This document shows, one piece after another, positions 34,038 through 42,829 of a stretch of DNA of 64,000 nt. The DNA is from Tritonibacter multivorans (lineage in GTDB: Bacteria; Pseudomonadota; Alphaproteobacteria; Rhodobacterales; Rhodobacteraceae), in NCBI RefSeq assembly GCF_001458415.1, contig NZ_CYSD01000012.1, positions 434,001 through 498,000 on the forward strand, written 5' to 3'. The notes beneath the pieces are model-generated. The model worked only from the letters and a program-made list of their open reading frames with translations. It was not told where the DNA came from and searched no databases. How positions within the stretch are numbered: the stretch's first letter is position 1; each line of letters begins with the position of its first letter. The translations under genes and the position numbers were made by a program.

Positions 34038-34051
34038 GTTATCATGATAAC
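34038..34051. promoter_or_regulatory. Perfect MarR-type palindromic operator
   Basis: GTTATCATGATAAC is a 14-bp perfect palindrome, extendable to 18 bp with one mismatch, 26 bases upstream of the monooxygenase ATG. The ATCATGAT core is typical of MarR sites. Confidence 0.8.
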
Positions 34052-34079
34052 TAAATGTCAGCACGAAGCCTAGCCCATA

Positions 34080-34106
34080 TAAAAAAGGGCGCCGCTGGGG
34101 CGCCCT
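34080..34106 (-). terminator. Rho-independent terminator of gshA
   Basis: On the minus strand an 8-bp stem (34099-34106 with 34086-34093) with a 5-base loop is followed by a T-run. It lies seven bases beyond the gshA stop. Confidence 0.85.
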
Positions 34107-34112
34107 GATCGT

Positions 34113-35483
34113 TCAGTAGCTGAAGTCGCCGTAGATCCGGGTCAGATCCCCGCCCCAATCGCCATTGTAGCAATCCAAAAGCTCGTCAGCAGGGGTTTTG
34201 CCGGTCTCGATGCTTTCTTTCAGCGCGTTCAGGAAATGCGTCTCGTTCGGGACCATGCCGCCGGCGCCTGCACGCGCGCGGGAGATCAGGCCTGCCTCAG
34301 AGAGTTCCAGCACCTGCGCGGCGAGATCATGCATCTTGATCGACCCGACTTGCGCCTGAAGCCCATCAACAGCGGCGCCAACACGCAGCGCCTCGCGGGT
34401 TTCTGCATCCCAGCCTTTGACCAGATCCCAGGCCGCATCCAGTGCGGATTGGTCGTACATCAGCCCCACCCAGAACGCGGGCAGCGCGCACAGGCGACGC
34501 CACGGGCCGCCATCGGCACCGCGCATTTCCATGTATTTCTTGATCCGCGCTTCGGGGAAGGCGGTGGTCAGGTGATCGGCCCAGTCGCTGAGCGTCGGGA
34601 TCTCACCGGGCAGCGCGGGCAGCTCGCCTTTCAGGAAGTCGCGGAAGGACATGCCCAGCGCATTGATGTATTTGCCATCGCGGTAGACAAAATACATCGG
34701 CACATCGAGCGCATAATCCACATAGCGTTCAAACCCCATGCCGTCCTCGAACACAAACGGCAGCATGCCGGTGCGCGCGTCATCCAGATGCCGCCAGATA
34801 TGGCTGCGCCAGGATTTCAGACCATTGGGTTTGCCCTCAAAGAAGGGCGAGTTCGCAAACAGCGCCGTTGCAACGGGTTGCAAGGCCAGCGCCACGCGCA
34901 GTTTTTGCACCATGTCGCCTTCGGACGCGAAGTCGAGGTTCACCTGCACGGTGCAGGTCCGGCGCATCATCGCGCGGCCCATGGTCCCGACTTTTTCCAT
35001 ATAGTCGTTCATCAGCGTGTAACGGCCCTTGGGCATGAGGGGCATTTCCTCATGGCTCCAGATCGGGGCGGCGCCAAGGCCGATGAACCCAACACCGATC
35101 TCATCGGCGATGTCTTTGACTTCGCGCAGGTGGGTGTTCACCTCGTCGCAGGTCTCGTGAATGGTCTCGAGCGGCGCGCCGGAGAGTTCAAGCGCCCCAC
35201 CGGGCTCCAGGCTGACATTGGCCATGCCTTTGACAAGGCCGATCAATTTGCCCTGTTCGGTGACCGGATCCCAGCCGTGGCGGTCGCGCAGACCTTCCAG
35301 AACGGCCAAAATCGACCGCGTGCCCTCATAGGGCAGCGGCTTCAGCGTATCTTTGCAATAGCCGAATTTCTCGTGCTCGGTGCCAATGCGCCAGTCGTCC
35401 TTGGGTTTGCACCCAGAGGCCAGATATTCAGCTAGCTGTTCGTGGCGTTCGATCGGCCCGCCACCGGACTGAGGAATGGACAT
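34113..35483 (-). CDS. gshA: Glutamate-cysteine ligase (alphaproteobacterial/plant type)
   Basis: Encodes 456 residues. Motifs RIGTEHEKFGY, EPGGALELSGAPL and MRRTCTVQVNLDF identify the plant/alphaproteobacterial GCL class. The enzyme makes gamma-glutamylcysteine, the first step of glutathione synthesis. The ATG at 35483 follows a purine-rich stretch; a longer frame upstream is not supported. It is a single gene with a clear terminator. Confidence 0.95.
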   Translation of the reverse strand: MSIPQSGGGPIERHEQLAEYLASGCKPKDDWRIGTEHEKFGYCKDTLKPLPYEGTRSILAVLEGLRDRHGWDPVTEQGKLIGLVKGMANVSLEPGGALELSGAPLETIHETCDEVNTHLREVKDIADEIGVGFIGLGAAPIWSHEEMPLMPKGRYTLMNDYMEKVGTMGRAMMRRTCTVQVNLDFASEGDMVQKLRVALALQPVATALFANSPFFEGKPNGLKSWRSHIWRHLDDARTGMLPFVFEDGMGFERYVDYALDVPMYFVYRDGKYINALGMSFRDFLKGELPALPGEIPTLSDWADHLTTAFPEARIKKYMEMRGADGGPWRRLCALPAFWVGLMYDQSALDAAWDLVKGWDAETREALRVGAAVDGLQAQVGSIKMHDLAAQVLELSEAGLISRARAGAGGMVPNETHFLNALKESIETGKTPADELLDCYNGDWGGDLTRIYGDFSY

Positions 35484-35589
35484 CTGAAGCCCCCGTTTTT
35501 TCGTGTCTGCCTGACATAAGTCGCCCGATCTCTGTTGCAAGATGCAATCTGTACCGGGCTCTCACTGGTGATCGCAAACCGCAGCAGAG

Positions 35590-36129
35590 TCAATGCAGCC
35601 AGCGACGCTCGGGGGCCTCTTCGCGTCTTTGCCAGATCACGACCGGGTGAGCACCGCCTTCCCCGCGCAAGCCTTGCAGCTCGTTCAGCATCCGTTCCGT
35701 CTTGATCCCCGGCAGGGCGGCAAAGACGTCAAACAGCGCCTCGGACCCGGCAGCATTGACCGGAATGGCAACGGCCTCCTGGCCCGGCTGTTCCAGCACC
35801 CAATGGGGCGGGCGCGCGGTCGGGTCCAGCGTCAGGCTGTGCAGTTCGGACACCGCTATCGCGCCGCCAGTCAATGGTCCAAAATAAGAGATCTGCCCTT
35901 CGACCACCTGCACCACGCCGGGCCCGCCGCCGCCTTGGCGAAACCGCACGCGCTGCGCGCCGACCACGGCCAAAAGAACGGACACCGCAATCACCGCCCA
36001 GCCGGTGATCGTCCAGACGCCGACCCCAGTCAGCGCCCAGTGGAGGCCCAGCAGCAAAAGACACAGCGCCGCGATCAGTTCGCGCCAGTTCCACAGCTGC
36101 GCACGGGCCTCGGGTCGGATAAAGGTCAT
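35590..36129 (-). CDS. Conserved membrane protein, two predicted helices
   Basis: Encodes 179 residues. A short N-terminal cytoplasmic segment precedes two transmembrane helices (about 16-36 and 40-58), then a soluble C-terminal domain with YFGPLTGGAIAVSELHSLTLDP and an Arg-rich tail. The PH-like pattern suggests a membrane-proximal beta domain. Its ATG shares one base with the stop of the GNAT gene (TGATG). Function unknown. Confidence 0.78.
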   Translation of the reverse strand: MTFIRPEARAQLWNWRELIAALCLLLLGLHWALTGVGVWTITGWAVIAVSVLLAVVGAQRVRFRQGGGGPGVVQVVEGQISYFGPLTGGAIAVSELHSLTLDPTARPPHWVLEQPGQEAVAIPVNAAGSEALFDVFAALPGIKTERMLNELQGLRGEGGAHPVVIWQRREEAPERRWLH

Positions 36130-36998
36130 CAGCAGGGTCCTTCTTCGACGCTTTGTTTGAAAACAACGGGCGGCTCATAGACCACCAGGGTAAAGCTGCC
36201 TGCGGGTTTGAAGCCGATCGCGCGATAGGCTTTGGCGGCCTTGTCGCTGGCGGCAAACAGAACCGCCGCCCGGACACCCTTCTGGCGCAGCTCGTCCAGA
36301 TGATAGGCCACCGCGCGACGGGCATAGCCCTGCCCCCGCAGATCCGGCGGCGTGTAGACGCCACCAATCTGGACCACATCGCCCACTTGTGCATTGATCC
36401 CGGTGCGCGACACGGGGCGGTCGCCGTCATACAACAGCCGGTGGCTGTCGCGCTCGAGGTAAATGGCGGTGTTCATCTCGGTCAGCTCACGGGCAACCGC
36501 GGGGTCCTTGCCTGTGACCTCGACGTTATAGGCCGTGCCCCACGCCATCAGCTGCTCATGTGGAATATCGGAAAAGGGCCGCAGGGCTTCATCGGCGCGG
36601 CGATCCAGCACCAGTTCCTCAAGGTTCAAGTGAAACCCCGGCTCATCCGCATCGCGGGTGGTGGGATGGGCAGCAAGCCCCGTGACATCCATAAAGGCGC
36701 GGGACTGGACCGAATCCCCAAGGACAATGGCAATCTCGCGCCCGGCGATCAGCGGCCCCAGCGCGCCCCAGTCCGCTTCTGTTGCATGTGGTGCCTGCAT
36801 CATAACCGAACCAGAATTGGTGATGGCAAAGATGCCGTCACAGGCGTTCAGGCACCAGACCTGCATGCCATAAGGCGCATCGGACCCAAGCCCGTATTTC
36901 TGCAGATTGTCCAACAGGAACATGGACGTCTGGATATGGTCGCGCAACAGCGCGCCAATCCAATCCAGATCCGTCTCTTCTGCCGCGCGCCATGCCAT
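36129..36998 (-). CDS. GNAT-family N-acetyltransferase
   Basis: Encodes 289 residues. The acetyl-CoA-binding motif A is visible at VQIGGVYTPPDLRGQGYARRAV; C-terminal LFAASDKAAKAYRAIGFKPAG is motif B. The N-terminal half resembles a second, degenerate GNAT unit, which fits the length. Substrate unknown. It is coupled to the downstream membrane-protein gene and lies 12 bases after rsmE. Confidence 0.88.
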   Translation of the reverse strand: MAWRAAEETDLDWIGALLRDHIQTSMFLLDNLQKYGLGSDAPYGMQVWCLNACDGIFAITNSGSVMMQAPHATEADWGALGPLIAGREIAIVLGDSVQSRAFMDVTGLAAHPTTRDADEPGFHLNLEELVLDRRADEALRPFSDIPHEQLMAWGTAYNVEVTGKDPAVARELTEMNTAIYLERDSHRLLYDGDRPVSRTGINAQVGDVVQIGGVYTPPDLRGQGYARRAVAYHLDELRQKGVRAAVLFAASDKAAKAYRAIGFKPAGSFTLVVYEPPVVFKQSVEEGPC

Positions 36999-37010
36999 CT
37001 CAACTGTTCC

Positions 37011-37736
37011 TTACCAATCGCCCAGAGTTTTCTGCCACAATGTCATCGCCGCCACGGCCGCCGTATCGGCCCGTAGAATACGCGGGCCAAGGCTGACCAC
37101 ATGAGACTGCGCCATCGCCGCAAGCCGTTTGCGTTCGCCATCAGAGAACCCGCCTTCGGGCCCAATGACAATCGCCCAAGGGGCATCTTTATGCGCATCC
37201 GCTGCCAGCTCCAGCGCATTGCCGACTTCGGCCTCGTCGCAGAACATCAACTGGCGATCCTCGGGCCAGTGATCCAGAAGGCGGGACAGTTTTTGAAGAT
37301 CCGCGACCTCAGGCACATAGGTGCCACCGCATTGCTCTGCCGCCTCCACCGTGTGGGCCTGCAGGCGGTCCTGACGGATGCGTTCGGAATTGGTGAAATC
37401 GGTGACCACCGGCATAATCCGGGCCGCGCCCATCTCGGCCGCCTTTTCCACAATAAAATCGGTCCGCGCCTTTTTAATCGGCGCAAAGATCAGCCACAGG
37501 TCCGGCGGCAGTTGCAACGGTTTGCTCTGCTCCAGACAGGTCAGGCTGCCACCGCGTTTCCCGGCCTCGGCCACATCGGCCTGCCATTCCCCATCGCGTC
37601 CATTGAACAGCGCCACGCGGGTGCCTTGCGCCAATCGCATCACCCCAAAAAGGTAATGCGCCTGATCGCGGTCCAGAGGAACCGATTGCCCTGCCCCCAA
37701 AGGGTGATCTACATACAGTCTGACTTTTGCACTCAT
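37011..37736 (-). CDS. rsmE: 16S rRNA (uracil-1498-N3)-methyltransferase RsmE
   Basis: Encodes 241 residues. The SPOUT knot elements are present: AIVIGPEGGFSDGERK and VSLGPRILRADTAAVAAM at the C terminus, with an N-terminal PUA-like part. The enzyme methylates U1498 of 16S rRNA. Its start is 12 bases from that of divergent ubiA, so both promoters must lie in or near the overlapping 5' region. Confidence 0.95.
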   Translation of the reverse strand: MSAKVRLYVDHPLGAGQSVPLDRDQAHYLFGVMRLAQGTRVALFNGRDGEWQADVAEAGKRGGSLTCLEQSKPLQLPPDLWLIFAPIKKARTDFIVEKAAEMGAARIMPVVTDFTNSERIRQDRLQAHTVEAAEQCGGTYVPEVADLQKLSRLLDHWPEDRQLMFCDEAEVGNALELAADAHKDAPWAIVIGPEGGFSDGERKRLAAMAQSHVVSLGPRILRADTAAVAAMTLWQKTLGDW

Positions 37737-37748
37737 GAGAGACTACAT

Positions 37749-38711
37749 ATGCAAGGCAAGGCCCCAACGCCAGACGGTCAGGTTCAGGATGCGGTAAAAG
37801 GCAACTGGGTTGACACACTCGCGCCGGAATGGACGCGCCCTTACCTGCGGCTCAGCCGTGCAGACCGGCCCATTGGCACATGGCTTTTGTTCCTGCCCTG
37901 CCTCTGGGGGCTGGTGCTGGCGATGCTGAACAGCCAGTCCAGCAACTGGAGCGATCTTTGGATTGCCTTTGTCTGTGCGGCAGGGTCCTGGCTGATGCGC
38001 GGTGCGGGCTGCACCTGGAATGACATCACCGACCGCGATTTTGACGCGCAGGTGGCGCGAACCCGCTCGCGCCCCATTCCCTCCGGTCAGGTTTCCGTCA
38101 AAGGGGCACTGGTCTGGATGGCGCTTCAGGCGCTGGTGTCCTTTGGCCTGCTGCTGACCCTGAACGCGGCGGCCATTGCGATGGGCGTTCTGGCGCTGCT
38201 TCCGGTCGCGGTCTACCCCTTTGCCAAGCGGTTCACCTGGTGGCCGCAGGTGTTTCTGGGGGTGGCCTTCAACTGGGGCATCCTACTGGCCTGGGTTGCG
38301 CATAGCGGCAGCCTCGGCTGGCCTGCGGTGGTGCTTTACCTTGCGGGCATGACCTGGACACTGTTCTACGACACCATCTATGCCCATCAGGACACCGAAG
38401 ACGACGCCCTGATCGGGGTGAAATCCACCGCCCGCCTGTTTGGCTCAAGCAGCCCCATGTGGCTGCGCCGGTTCCTTGTGGCCACGGTTCTGCTGATGGC
38501 GGTTGCGATCATTTCAGCCTTGCAAACCGAAGCCTCGGTGATGGCGCTGGCGTTGGCGCTGGTCGGCCCTTGGGCGATGGGCTGGCATATGGTTTGGCAA
38601 TTGAAACGGTTTGACGACGAAGACCCGGCGAAACTTCTGGCTGTGTTCCGCTCCAACCGCGACACCGGCTTGATTCCGCTCATTTTCTTCTGCCTGGCTC
38701 TCTTGGCTTGA
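37749..38711 (+). CDS. ubiA: 4-hydroxybenzoate polyprenyltransferase UbiA
   Basis: Encodes 320 residues with about eight transmembrane helices. Both prenyl-diphosphate-binding aspartate motifs are present: NDITDRDFD and DTIYAHQD. UbiA attaches the polyprenyl tail made by the synthase at 1950-2948 to 4-hydroxybenzoate in ubiquinone synthesis. The ATG at 37749 begins a hydrophilic N terminus of about 40 residues typical of Rhodobacterales UbiA; rsmE is divergent. Confidence 0.95.
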   Translation: MQGKAPTPDGQVQDAVKGNWVDTLAPEWTRPYLRLSRADRPIGTWLLFLPCLWGLVLAMLNSQSSNWSDLWIAFVCAAGSWLMRGAGCTWNDITDRDFDAQVARTRSRPIPSGQVSVKGALVWMALQALVSFGLLLTLNAAAIAMGVLALLPVAVYPFAKRFTWWPQVFLGVAFNWGILLAWVAHSGSLGWPAVVLYLAGMTWTLFYDTIYAHQDTEDDALIGVKSTARLFGSSSPMWLRRFLVATVLLMAVAIISALQTEASVMALALALVGPWAMGWHMVWQLKRFDDEDPAKLLAVFRSNRDTGLIPLIFFCLALLA

Positions 38712-38794
38712 TTTGCGCCGCCCGCGTGATTGATCCGCGCGGGCCCAACCTGTAAGACCATGTGCAACCAACTGCTTACGGAAACTGCGACCCA

Positions 38795-40645
38795 ATGCGC
38801 CTGTCCTCGCTCCTGATCCTTGCCACCACTTTTGCCAGCGCGGCAGGGCTGAGCTTGATCGTCGCCGGTTTTGCCGCCACAGCCGTGGAGCAAGGCACGG
38901 AAATCGCCGTGCGCCGCGCGCTGGACACCAATGGGTTCAATTGGACCGAGGTGGCCGCCGACGGCCTGCAGGTGGAACTGTCCGGCCAAGCCCCCGATGA
39001 AGCCGACCGGTTTGCGGCAATCTCCTTGGTGGGCGGTGTCGTGGATGCGGCGAGGGTGATCGACAAGATGGAGGTCAAACCCTCCGAGGGGATTGCCCCG
39101 CCACGGTTTTCCACCGAAATCCTGCGCAATGATGCGGGCATCTCCATCATTGGCCTGATCCCCGACAGCAGCAATCACAGACGTGTCCTGAAAACCCTGC
39201 GAGACCTGGATCAGGATCTGCCGGTCACAGATTTCCTTGAAACCGCGGCTTATCGCGCGCCCAAAGACTGGGGCGCGGCGCTGACGTTTGGGCTTGAAGC
39301 ACTGGCCCTTCTGCCGCGCAGCAAAATCTCGGTTCAGGCGGGCACTGTTGAAATCACCGCAATTTCAGACAGCCCCGAGGCCAAAGCGGCCCTGGAAACC
39401 CAGCTGAACCGCCTTCTGCCCGCCAATGTAAAAGCCAATATTGAAATCGCCGCCCCGCGCCCGGTGATCTCTCCTTTCATTCTGCGCTATGTGATGGATG
39501 AAAACGGCGGCCGCTTTGACGCGTGTTCAGCCGAAAGCGCGCAGACCCGGGTGACCATTCTGCGCGCCGCGCAAGAGGCCGGACTGCGGGCAACAACGGA
39601 ATGCGTAATCGGCCTTGGCGTACCCTCCGTGAACTGGGCACAGGCCGCGACACAGGCCATTCACAGCCTGTCCCTAATTGGCAAAGGCTCTGTCACGCTG
39701 TCCAACACCGACGTCACTTTGGTTGCAGCAATGGGCACCGAAGAGGCCCTGTTTGAACGCGTCGCGGGCGAATTGGAACAGGCCCTGCCAAACGTCTTCG
39801 CGCTGCATGCGGTTCTGCCCAGACCCGAAGAAGAAAAGAACACCGACGCGCAGGAATTCTCGGCCACGCTCAGCCCGGAAGGTCAGGTGCAGATGCGCGG
39901 CCGGCTGGCCGATGACCTGCAGGGACAAACCGCCGAAAGCTATGCCCGTGCGCGGTTCGGAAGCAGCAATGTGCATCTCGCCACCCGCAATGTCGACGAC
40001 CTCCCCGACGATTGGGCCCTGCGGGTTCTGGCTGGTCTGGAGGCGCTGGCACATCTGGAACGCGGGATTGTGCTGGTCGACGCAGACACGATCACCCTGC
40101 GCGGCATGAGCCACGAAGAAGAGGCCTCGGCCAAAGTGTCGCGGATGCTGTCGGAGAAGCTGGGTGAAGCGGAACGCTACCAGCTCGACATCACCTACGA
40201 GGCGCCGCCGTCATCGCCGGAACGGCTTATGGCCCCGGCCCTGTGTGAAGCAGAGCTTGCTGCCGTGCAGCGGGTCGAAAAGATCGCGTTTGAGCCGGGC
40301 TCTGCAACTGTGGCCGAAGGCAGCACACGCGTGCTGGACAAGATCGCCGCTGTGCTCGAACAATGTGGCGAACTCCCGCTGGAAATTCAGGGCCACACCG
40401 ACAGCCAGGGTCGCGAAGAAATGAACCTGAACCTCAGCCAAGCGCGGGCACAATCGGTGCTGAACGCACTGGCGGCCCGTCGCCTGCTGACCGGCAGTTT
40501 CAGCGCCAAAGGTTACGGTGAGACAGACCCAATTGCCGACAACGGCAGCGAAGAAGGCCGCGAGGCCAATCGGCGGATCGAATTCCGCCTGACCGAGGAC
40601 AAGAGCACAAGCGCCGAGGCGCAGGAAGGGAACGCAGGCGAATGA
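38795..40645 (+). CDS. OmpA-family protein with BON-like domains
   Basis: Encodes 616 residues. A hydrophobic N-terminal segment (residues 3-28) serves as signal or anchor; it is followed by several BON-like repeats (for example DGLQVELSGQAPDEADRFAAI) and a C-terminal OmpA domain with IQGHTDSQGREEMNLNLSQAR and YGETDPIADN, which binds peptidoglycan. The product is probably a periplasmic or outer-membrane cell-wall anchoring protein. The next gene overlaps by four bases and encodes a membrane-anchored coiled coil, a likely partner. Confidence 0.88.
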   Translation: MRLSSLLILATTFASAAGLSLIVAGFAATAVEQGTEIAVRRALDTNGFNWTEVAADGLQVELSGQAPDEADRFAAISLVGGVVDAARVIDKMEVKPSEGIAPPRFSTEILRNDAGISIIGLIPDSSNHRRVLKTLRDLDQDLPVTDFLETAAYRAPKDWGAALTFGLEALALLPRSKISVQAGTVEITAISDSPEAKAALETQLNRLLPANVKANIEIAAPRPVISPFILRYVMDENGGRFDACSAESAQTRVTILRAAQEAGLRATTECVIGLGVPSVNWAQAATQAIHSLSLIGKGSVTLSNTDVTLVAAMGTEEALFERVAGELEQALPNVFALHAVLPRPEEEKNTDAQEFSATLSPEGQVQMRGRLADDLQGQTAESYARARFGSSNVHLATRNVDDLPDDWALRVLAGLEALAHLERGIVLVDADTITLRGMSHEEEASAKVSRMLSEKLGEAERYQLDITYEAPPSSPERLMAPALCEAELAAVQRVEKIAFEPGSATVAEGSTRVLDKIAAVLEQCGELPLEIQGHTDSQGREEMNLNLSQARAQSVLNALAARRLLTGSFSAKGYGETDPIADNGSEEGREANRRIEFRLTEDKSTSAEAQEGNAGE

Positions 40646-40959
40646 ACAGAACCGAGTTCATCCTGACCACAGCCATTATTCTATTCGTGGCTTTTGCACT
40701 GGGATGGTTTGCCAACTGGCTGGTCCACCGGTTTACCCGCGTCCGCCAAAGCGACGTGGCGGATCTGGACCGGATGAGCCAGGAACTGCACGAAGCAGAA
40801 GAGACCCGTGATCAGGCGATCACCTATCTTCAGCAGCGCGAAGCAGAACTGAGCAACCAGCTGGCCCAGACCGAAGCAGAGCTGCGCGCGGCCATGGATG
40901 GTCTGCGCGATGCGCGTCAGGAAAACGAAGCCCTGCGCAATCAAGTGGTCGGCGGGTAA
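40642..40959 (+). CDS. Membrane-anchored coiled-coil protein
   Basis: Encodes 105 residues. One transmembrane helix (about residues 7-25) is followed by a charged coiled coil (about 35-102; for example LHEAEETRDQAITYLQQREA). It overlaps the OmpA-family gene by four bases and is probably cotranslated with it. No known family recognised; a structural partner of the OmpA-like protein is an inference. Confidence 0.78.
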   Translation: MNRTEFILTTAIILFVAFALGWFANWLVHRFTRVRQSDVADLDRMSQELHEAEETRDQAITYLQQREAELSNQLAQTEAELRAAMDGLRDARQENEALRNQVVGG

Positions 40960-41001
40960 TACAGCCGTCGCAACCGATCCAGAGAGCCAATCTGAGCCCC
41001 C

Positions 41002-41448
41002 TTACCAGCGGCTCAGCGCGTCCTCGTCTTCGTCCTTGGCATCCACCCAGGCGGCGGCGCCATCGTCGAGGATTTCTTTCTTCCAGAAGGGCGCGCGGGA
41101 TTTCAGGTAATCCATCAGATATTCCGCCGCCTCAAAGGCTGCGACGCGATGGCGTGCCGCTGTGGCGACCATCATGATCTGGTCGCCGGGCACCAATCGG
41201 CCATGCCGGTGAATGACCAGCGCATCCGTCAGCGACCAGCGTGTCATGGCCTCGGCCGCGATCTTTTCCAGCGCCTTTTCGGTCATGCCGGGGTAATGTT
41301 CGATCTCCATCACCGCCATGGCGCCCGCATCCGCTTCGCGCACAACCCCGGTGAAGGTCACAACCGCCCCTGCCCCTTTGGCCGCATCTGAAAACGCCTG
41401 TGCCTCTGCGCCGAAATCAAAGGGGGCTTCCTGAACGACGATCTTCAT
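41002..41448 (-). CDS. moaE: Molybdopterin synthase catalytic subunit MoaE
   Basis: Encodes 148 residues. The family segments VTFTGVVREADAG, MEIEHYPGMTEKALEKI and VIHRHGRLVPGDQIMMV are intact, and KSRAPFWKKEI includes the active-site lysines. MoaE transfers two sulfurs from MoaD thiocarboxylate to precursor Z. It is preceded by moaD with 4 bases between. Confidence 0.96.
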   Translation of the reverse strand: MKIVVQEAPFDFGAEAQAFSDAAKGAGAVVTFTGVVREADAGAMAVMEIEHYPGMTEKALEKIAAEAMTRWSLTDALVIHRHGRLVPGDQIMMVATAARHRVAAFEAAEYLMDYLKSRAPFWKKEILDDGAAAWVDAKDEDEDALSRW

Positions 41449-41452
41449 ACGC

Positions 41453-41698
41453 TCAGCCGCCCGTCATCGGAGGGAAAAACGCCACTTCACGCACGCCCTC
41501 AAGCGGGGCGTCAAAATCGCTGAGTTCCTGATCCAGCGCCACGCGCAGGGCGGACAGATCGGCAAAGGCAGCGGCGTAGCGGTCTTCGCGAGATTTCAGC
41601 TCTTCGATCAGCTCGGCCACAGTGGCGGCGGAGGTTTCGACCTTTTCTTTTGGCAGTCCGACCCGTTCGCGCACCCAAGCGAAATACATTACATCCAT
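41453..41698 (-). CDS. moaD: Molybdopterin synthase sulfur carrier subunit MoaD
   Basis: Encodes 81 residues ending in PPMTGG, the Gly-Gly tail that is adenylylated and thiocarboxylated. The ubiquitin-like fold is indicated by MDVMYFAWVRERVGLPKE and VAELIEELKSR. It shares one base with the pgsA stop (TAATG) and is followed by moaE. Confidence 0.95.
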   Translation of the reverse strand: MDVMYFAWVRERVGLPKEKVETSAATVAELIEELKSREDRYAAAFADLSALRVALDQELSDFDAPLEGVREVAFFPPMTGG

Positions 41699-42369
41699 TA
41701 CGTCGTCTCCTTCAGGTGCGGCAGCGCCTTGTTCAGGTAATCAGCGCCCGTAATCACGGTCAGGGCTGCAGCAACCCACAGCAACACCAACCCGGCCATA
41801 CCGGTCCAGATCATGCCCTGCAGGAAGAACCGCAAACCAATCACGTCGTCCTCTGCGCCGGTCAGGATCGCTTCGACAATCGCGGGGTCCATACCAAGGC
41901 TGCCAACCACCAGATGATGTTCAAAAATGCCCTGTGCAAACAGGGTGGCAATGGCAACCATCTGGGCAGTGGTCTTCCATTTTGCAAGCTTGGTCACCTT
42001 CAAAGTGCCCGCCGTGTCGCCAAGGAATTCACGCAGACCTGACACAAAGACTTCGCGGAACAGAATCAGCGCGGCGGGCAGCGCCAGCCAGTAGCTCCAG
42101 TCCGGACCGGAAAACCCGACAAGGATCATCAAGGCAATGACCACCATGGCCTTATCGGCAATCGGGTCGAGCATTGCGCCGATTTTGGTCTGCTGTTTCC
42201 AGGCCCGCGCCAGATGGCCGTCAAACCAATCCGTGACCGCAGCCCCAACAAAGAGAACAAGAGCAGCCCAATCCGCATAGGGGCGGGCGAGGGCGAGAAA
42301 CACCAATGCCAGCGCAGGCGCGGCCAGCAGGCGTAGAAGGGTCAGAATATTTGGCACGTTCCAGATCAT
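41698..42369 (-). CDS. pgsA: CDP-diacylglycerol-glycerol-3-phosphate 3-phosphatidyltransferase
   Basis: Encodes 223 residues with several transmembrane helices. The CDP-alcohol phosphatidyltransferase signature runs from TDWFDGHLAR to GAMLDPIADK, with the catalytic Asp residues. It makes phosphatidylglycerophosphate. An upstream GTG (42375) would add two residues. moaD and moaE follow in the same operon. Confidence 0.95.
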   Translation of the reverse strand: MIWNVPNILTLLRLLAAPALALVFLALARPYADWAALVLFVGAAVTDWFDGHLARAWKQQTKIGAMLDPIADKAMVVIALMILVGFSGPDWSYWLALPAALILFREVFVSGLREFLGDTAGTLKVTKLAKWKTTAQMVAIATLFAQGIFEHHLVVGSLGMDPAIVEAILTGAEDDVIGLRFFLQGMIWTGMAGLVLLWVAAALTVITGADYLNKALPHLKETT

Positions 42370-42450
42370 GCGCACATACCTAACGCCTGATCACGGGCGC
42401 GAAAAGGGAAGAGCACGCCCGACGCCGGTTTCTTTTCCCTTAGCCTCGGC

Positions 42451-42585
42451 TCAAAGCGCCCGCAGCGGTCCCGCTGTCGCGGCGACAAGGGCATTTGCCC
42501 CGCCAGCGGTTGGCATGGTGACCGGCGACAAAAGGATACCGGCCAGAAAAGCGGCAAGAATGGCAGAGAGGATTTCGCGGGACAT
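42451..42585 (-). CDS. Small hydrophobic protein divergent from the TetR gene
   Basis: A 44-codon frame starts MSREILSAILAAFLAGILLS, has a single predicted helix and ends PLRAL. A good Shine-Dalgarno (AGGAGA, 7 bases upstream) supports translation. It lies between pgsA and the TetR gene, and the intervening 244 bases carry inverted repeats. Might be a regulated membrane peptide; no family recognised. Confidence 0.55.
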   Translation of the reverse strand: MSREILSAILAAFLAGILLSPVTMPTAGGANALVAATAGPLRAL

Positions 42586-42627
42586 GACGTGTCTCCTGCT
42601 TGTGCGGGGCGCTATCGACGCGCCAAG

Positions 42628-42676
42628 GTGAACAGATCGGTTAACTTCATATCGAGAGGTGTACCGATCTGTTCAC
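42628..42676. promoter_or_regulatory. 14-bp inverted repeat between small ORF and TetR gene
   Basis: GTGAACAGATCGGT (42628-42641) and its inverted copy (42663-42676) with a 21-base spacer. The GATCGGT unit recurs at 42778-42784 overlapping a possible -35. Likely TetR-family operator half-sites; a hairpin terminator is an alternative because a T-run follows. Confidence 0.6.
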
Positions 42677-42773
42677 GTTTTTCCAAGTGAAATTTCCGCA
42701 TACTGTGAGACGCACTCTCCAAAATCTCACGGAAACGTTTGAAATATTAGCAAAAGAGCCCGGAAATAAAGTT

Positions 42774-42794
42774 GACTGATCGGTACACTCAGTC
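42774..42794. promoter_or_regulatory. Candidate TetR autoregulatory operator
   Basis: GACTGA-N9-TCAGTC spans 21 bases and overlaps the possible -35 TTGACT (42772-42777). It contains GATCGGTACAC, also present inverted at about 42659-42669. Lies 35 bases before the TetR ATG. Confidence 0.55.
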
Positions 42795-42829
42795 CATTTT
42801 TAACACACAACAACAGCCGGACCCCCTGA

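Noticed and set aside
42628-42690. Terminator interpretation of the 14-bp inverted repeat
   Set aside because: A T-run follows, but no gene ends there on the plus strand, and the 21-base spacer and recurrence of the half-site favour an operator.
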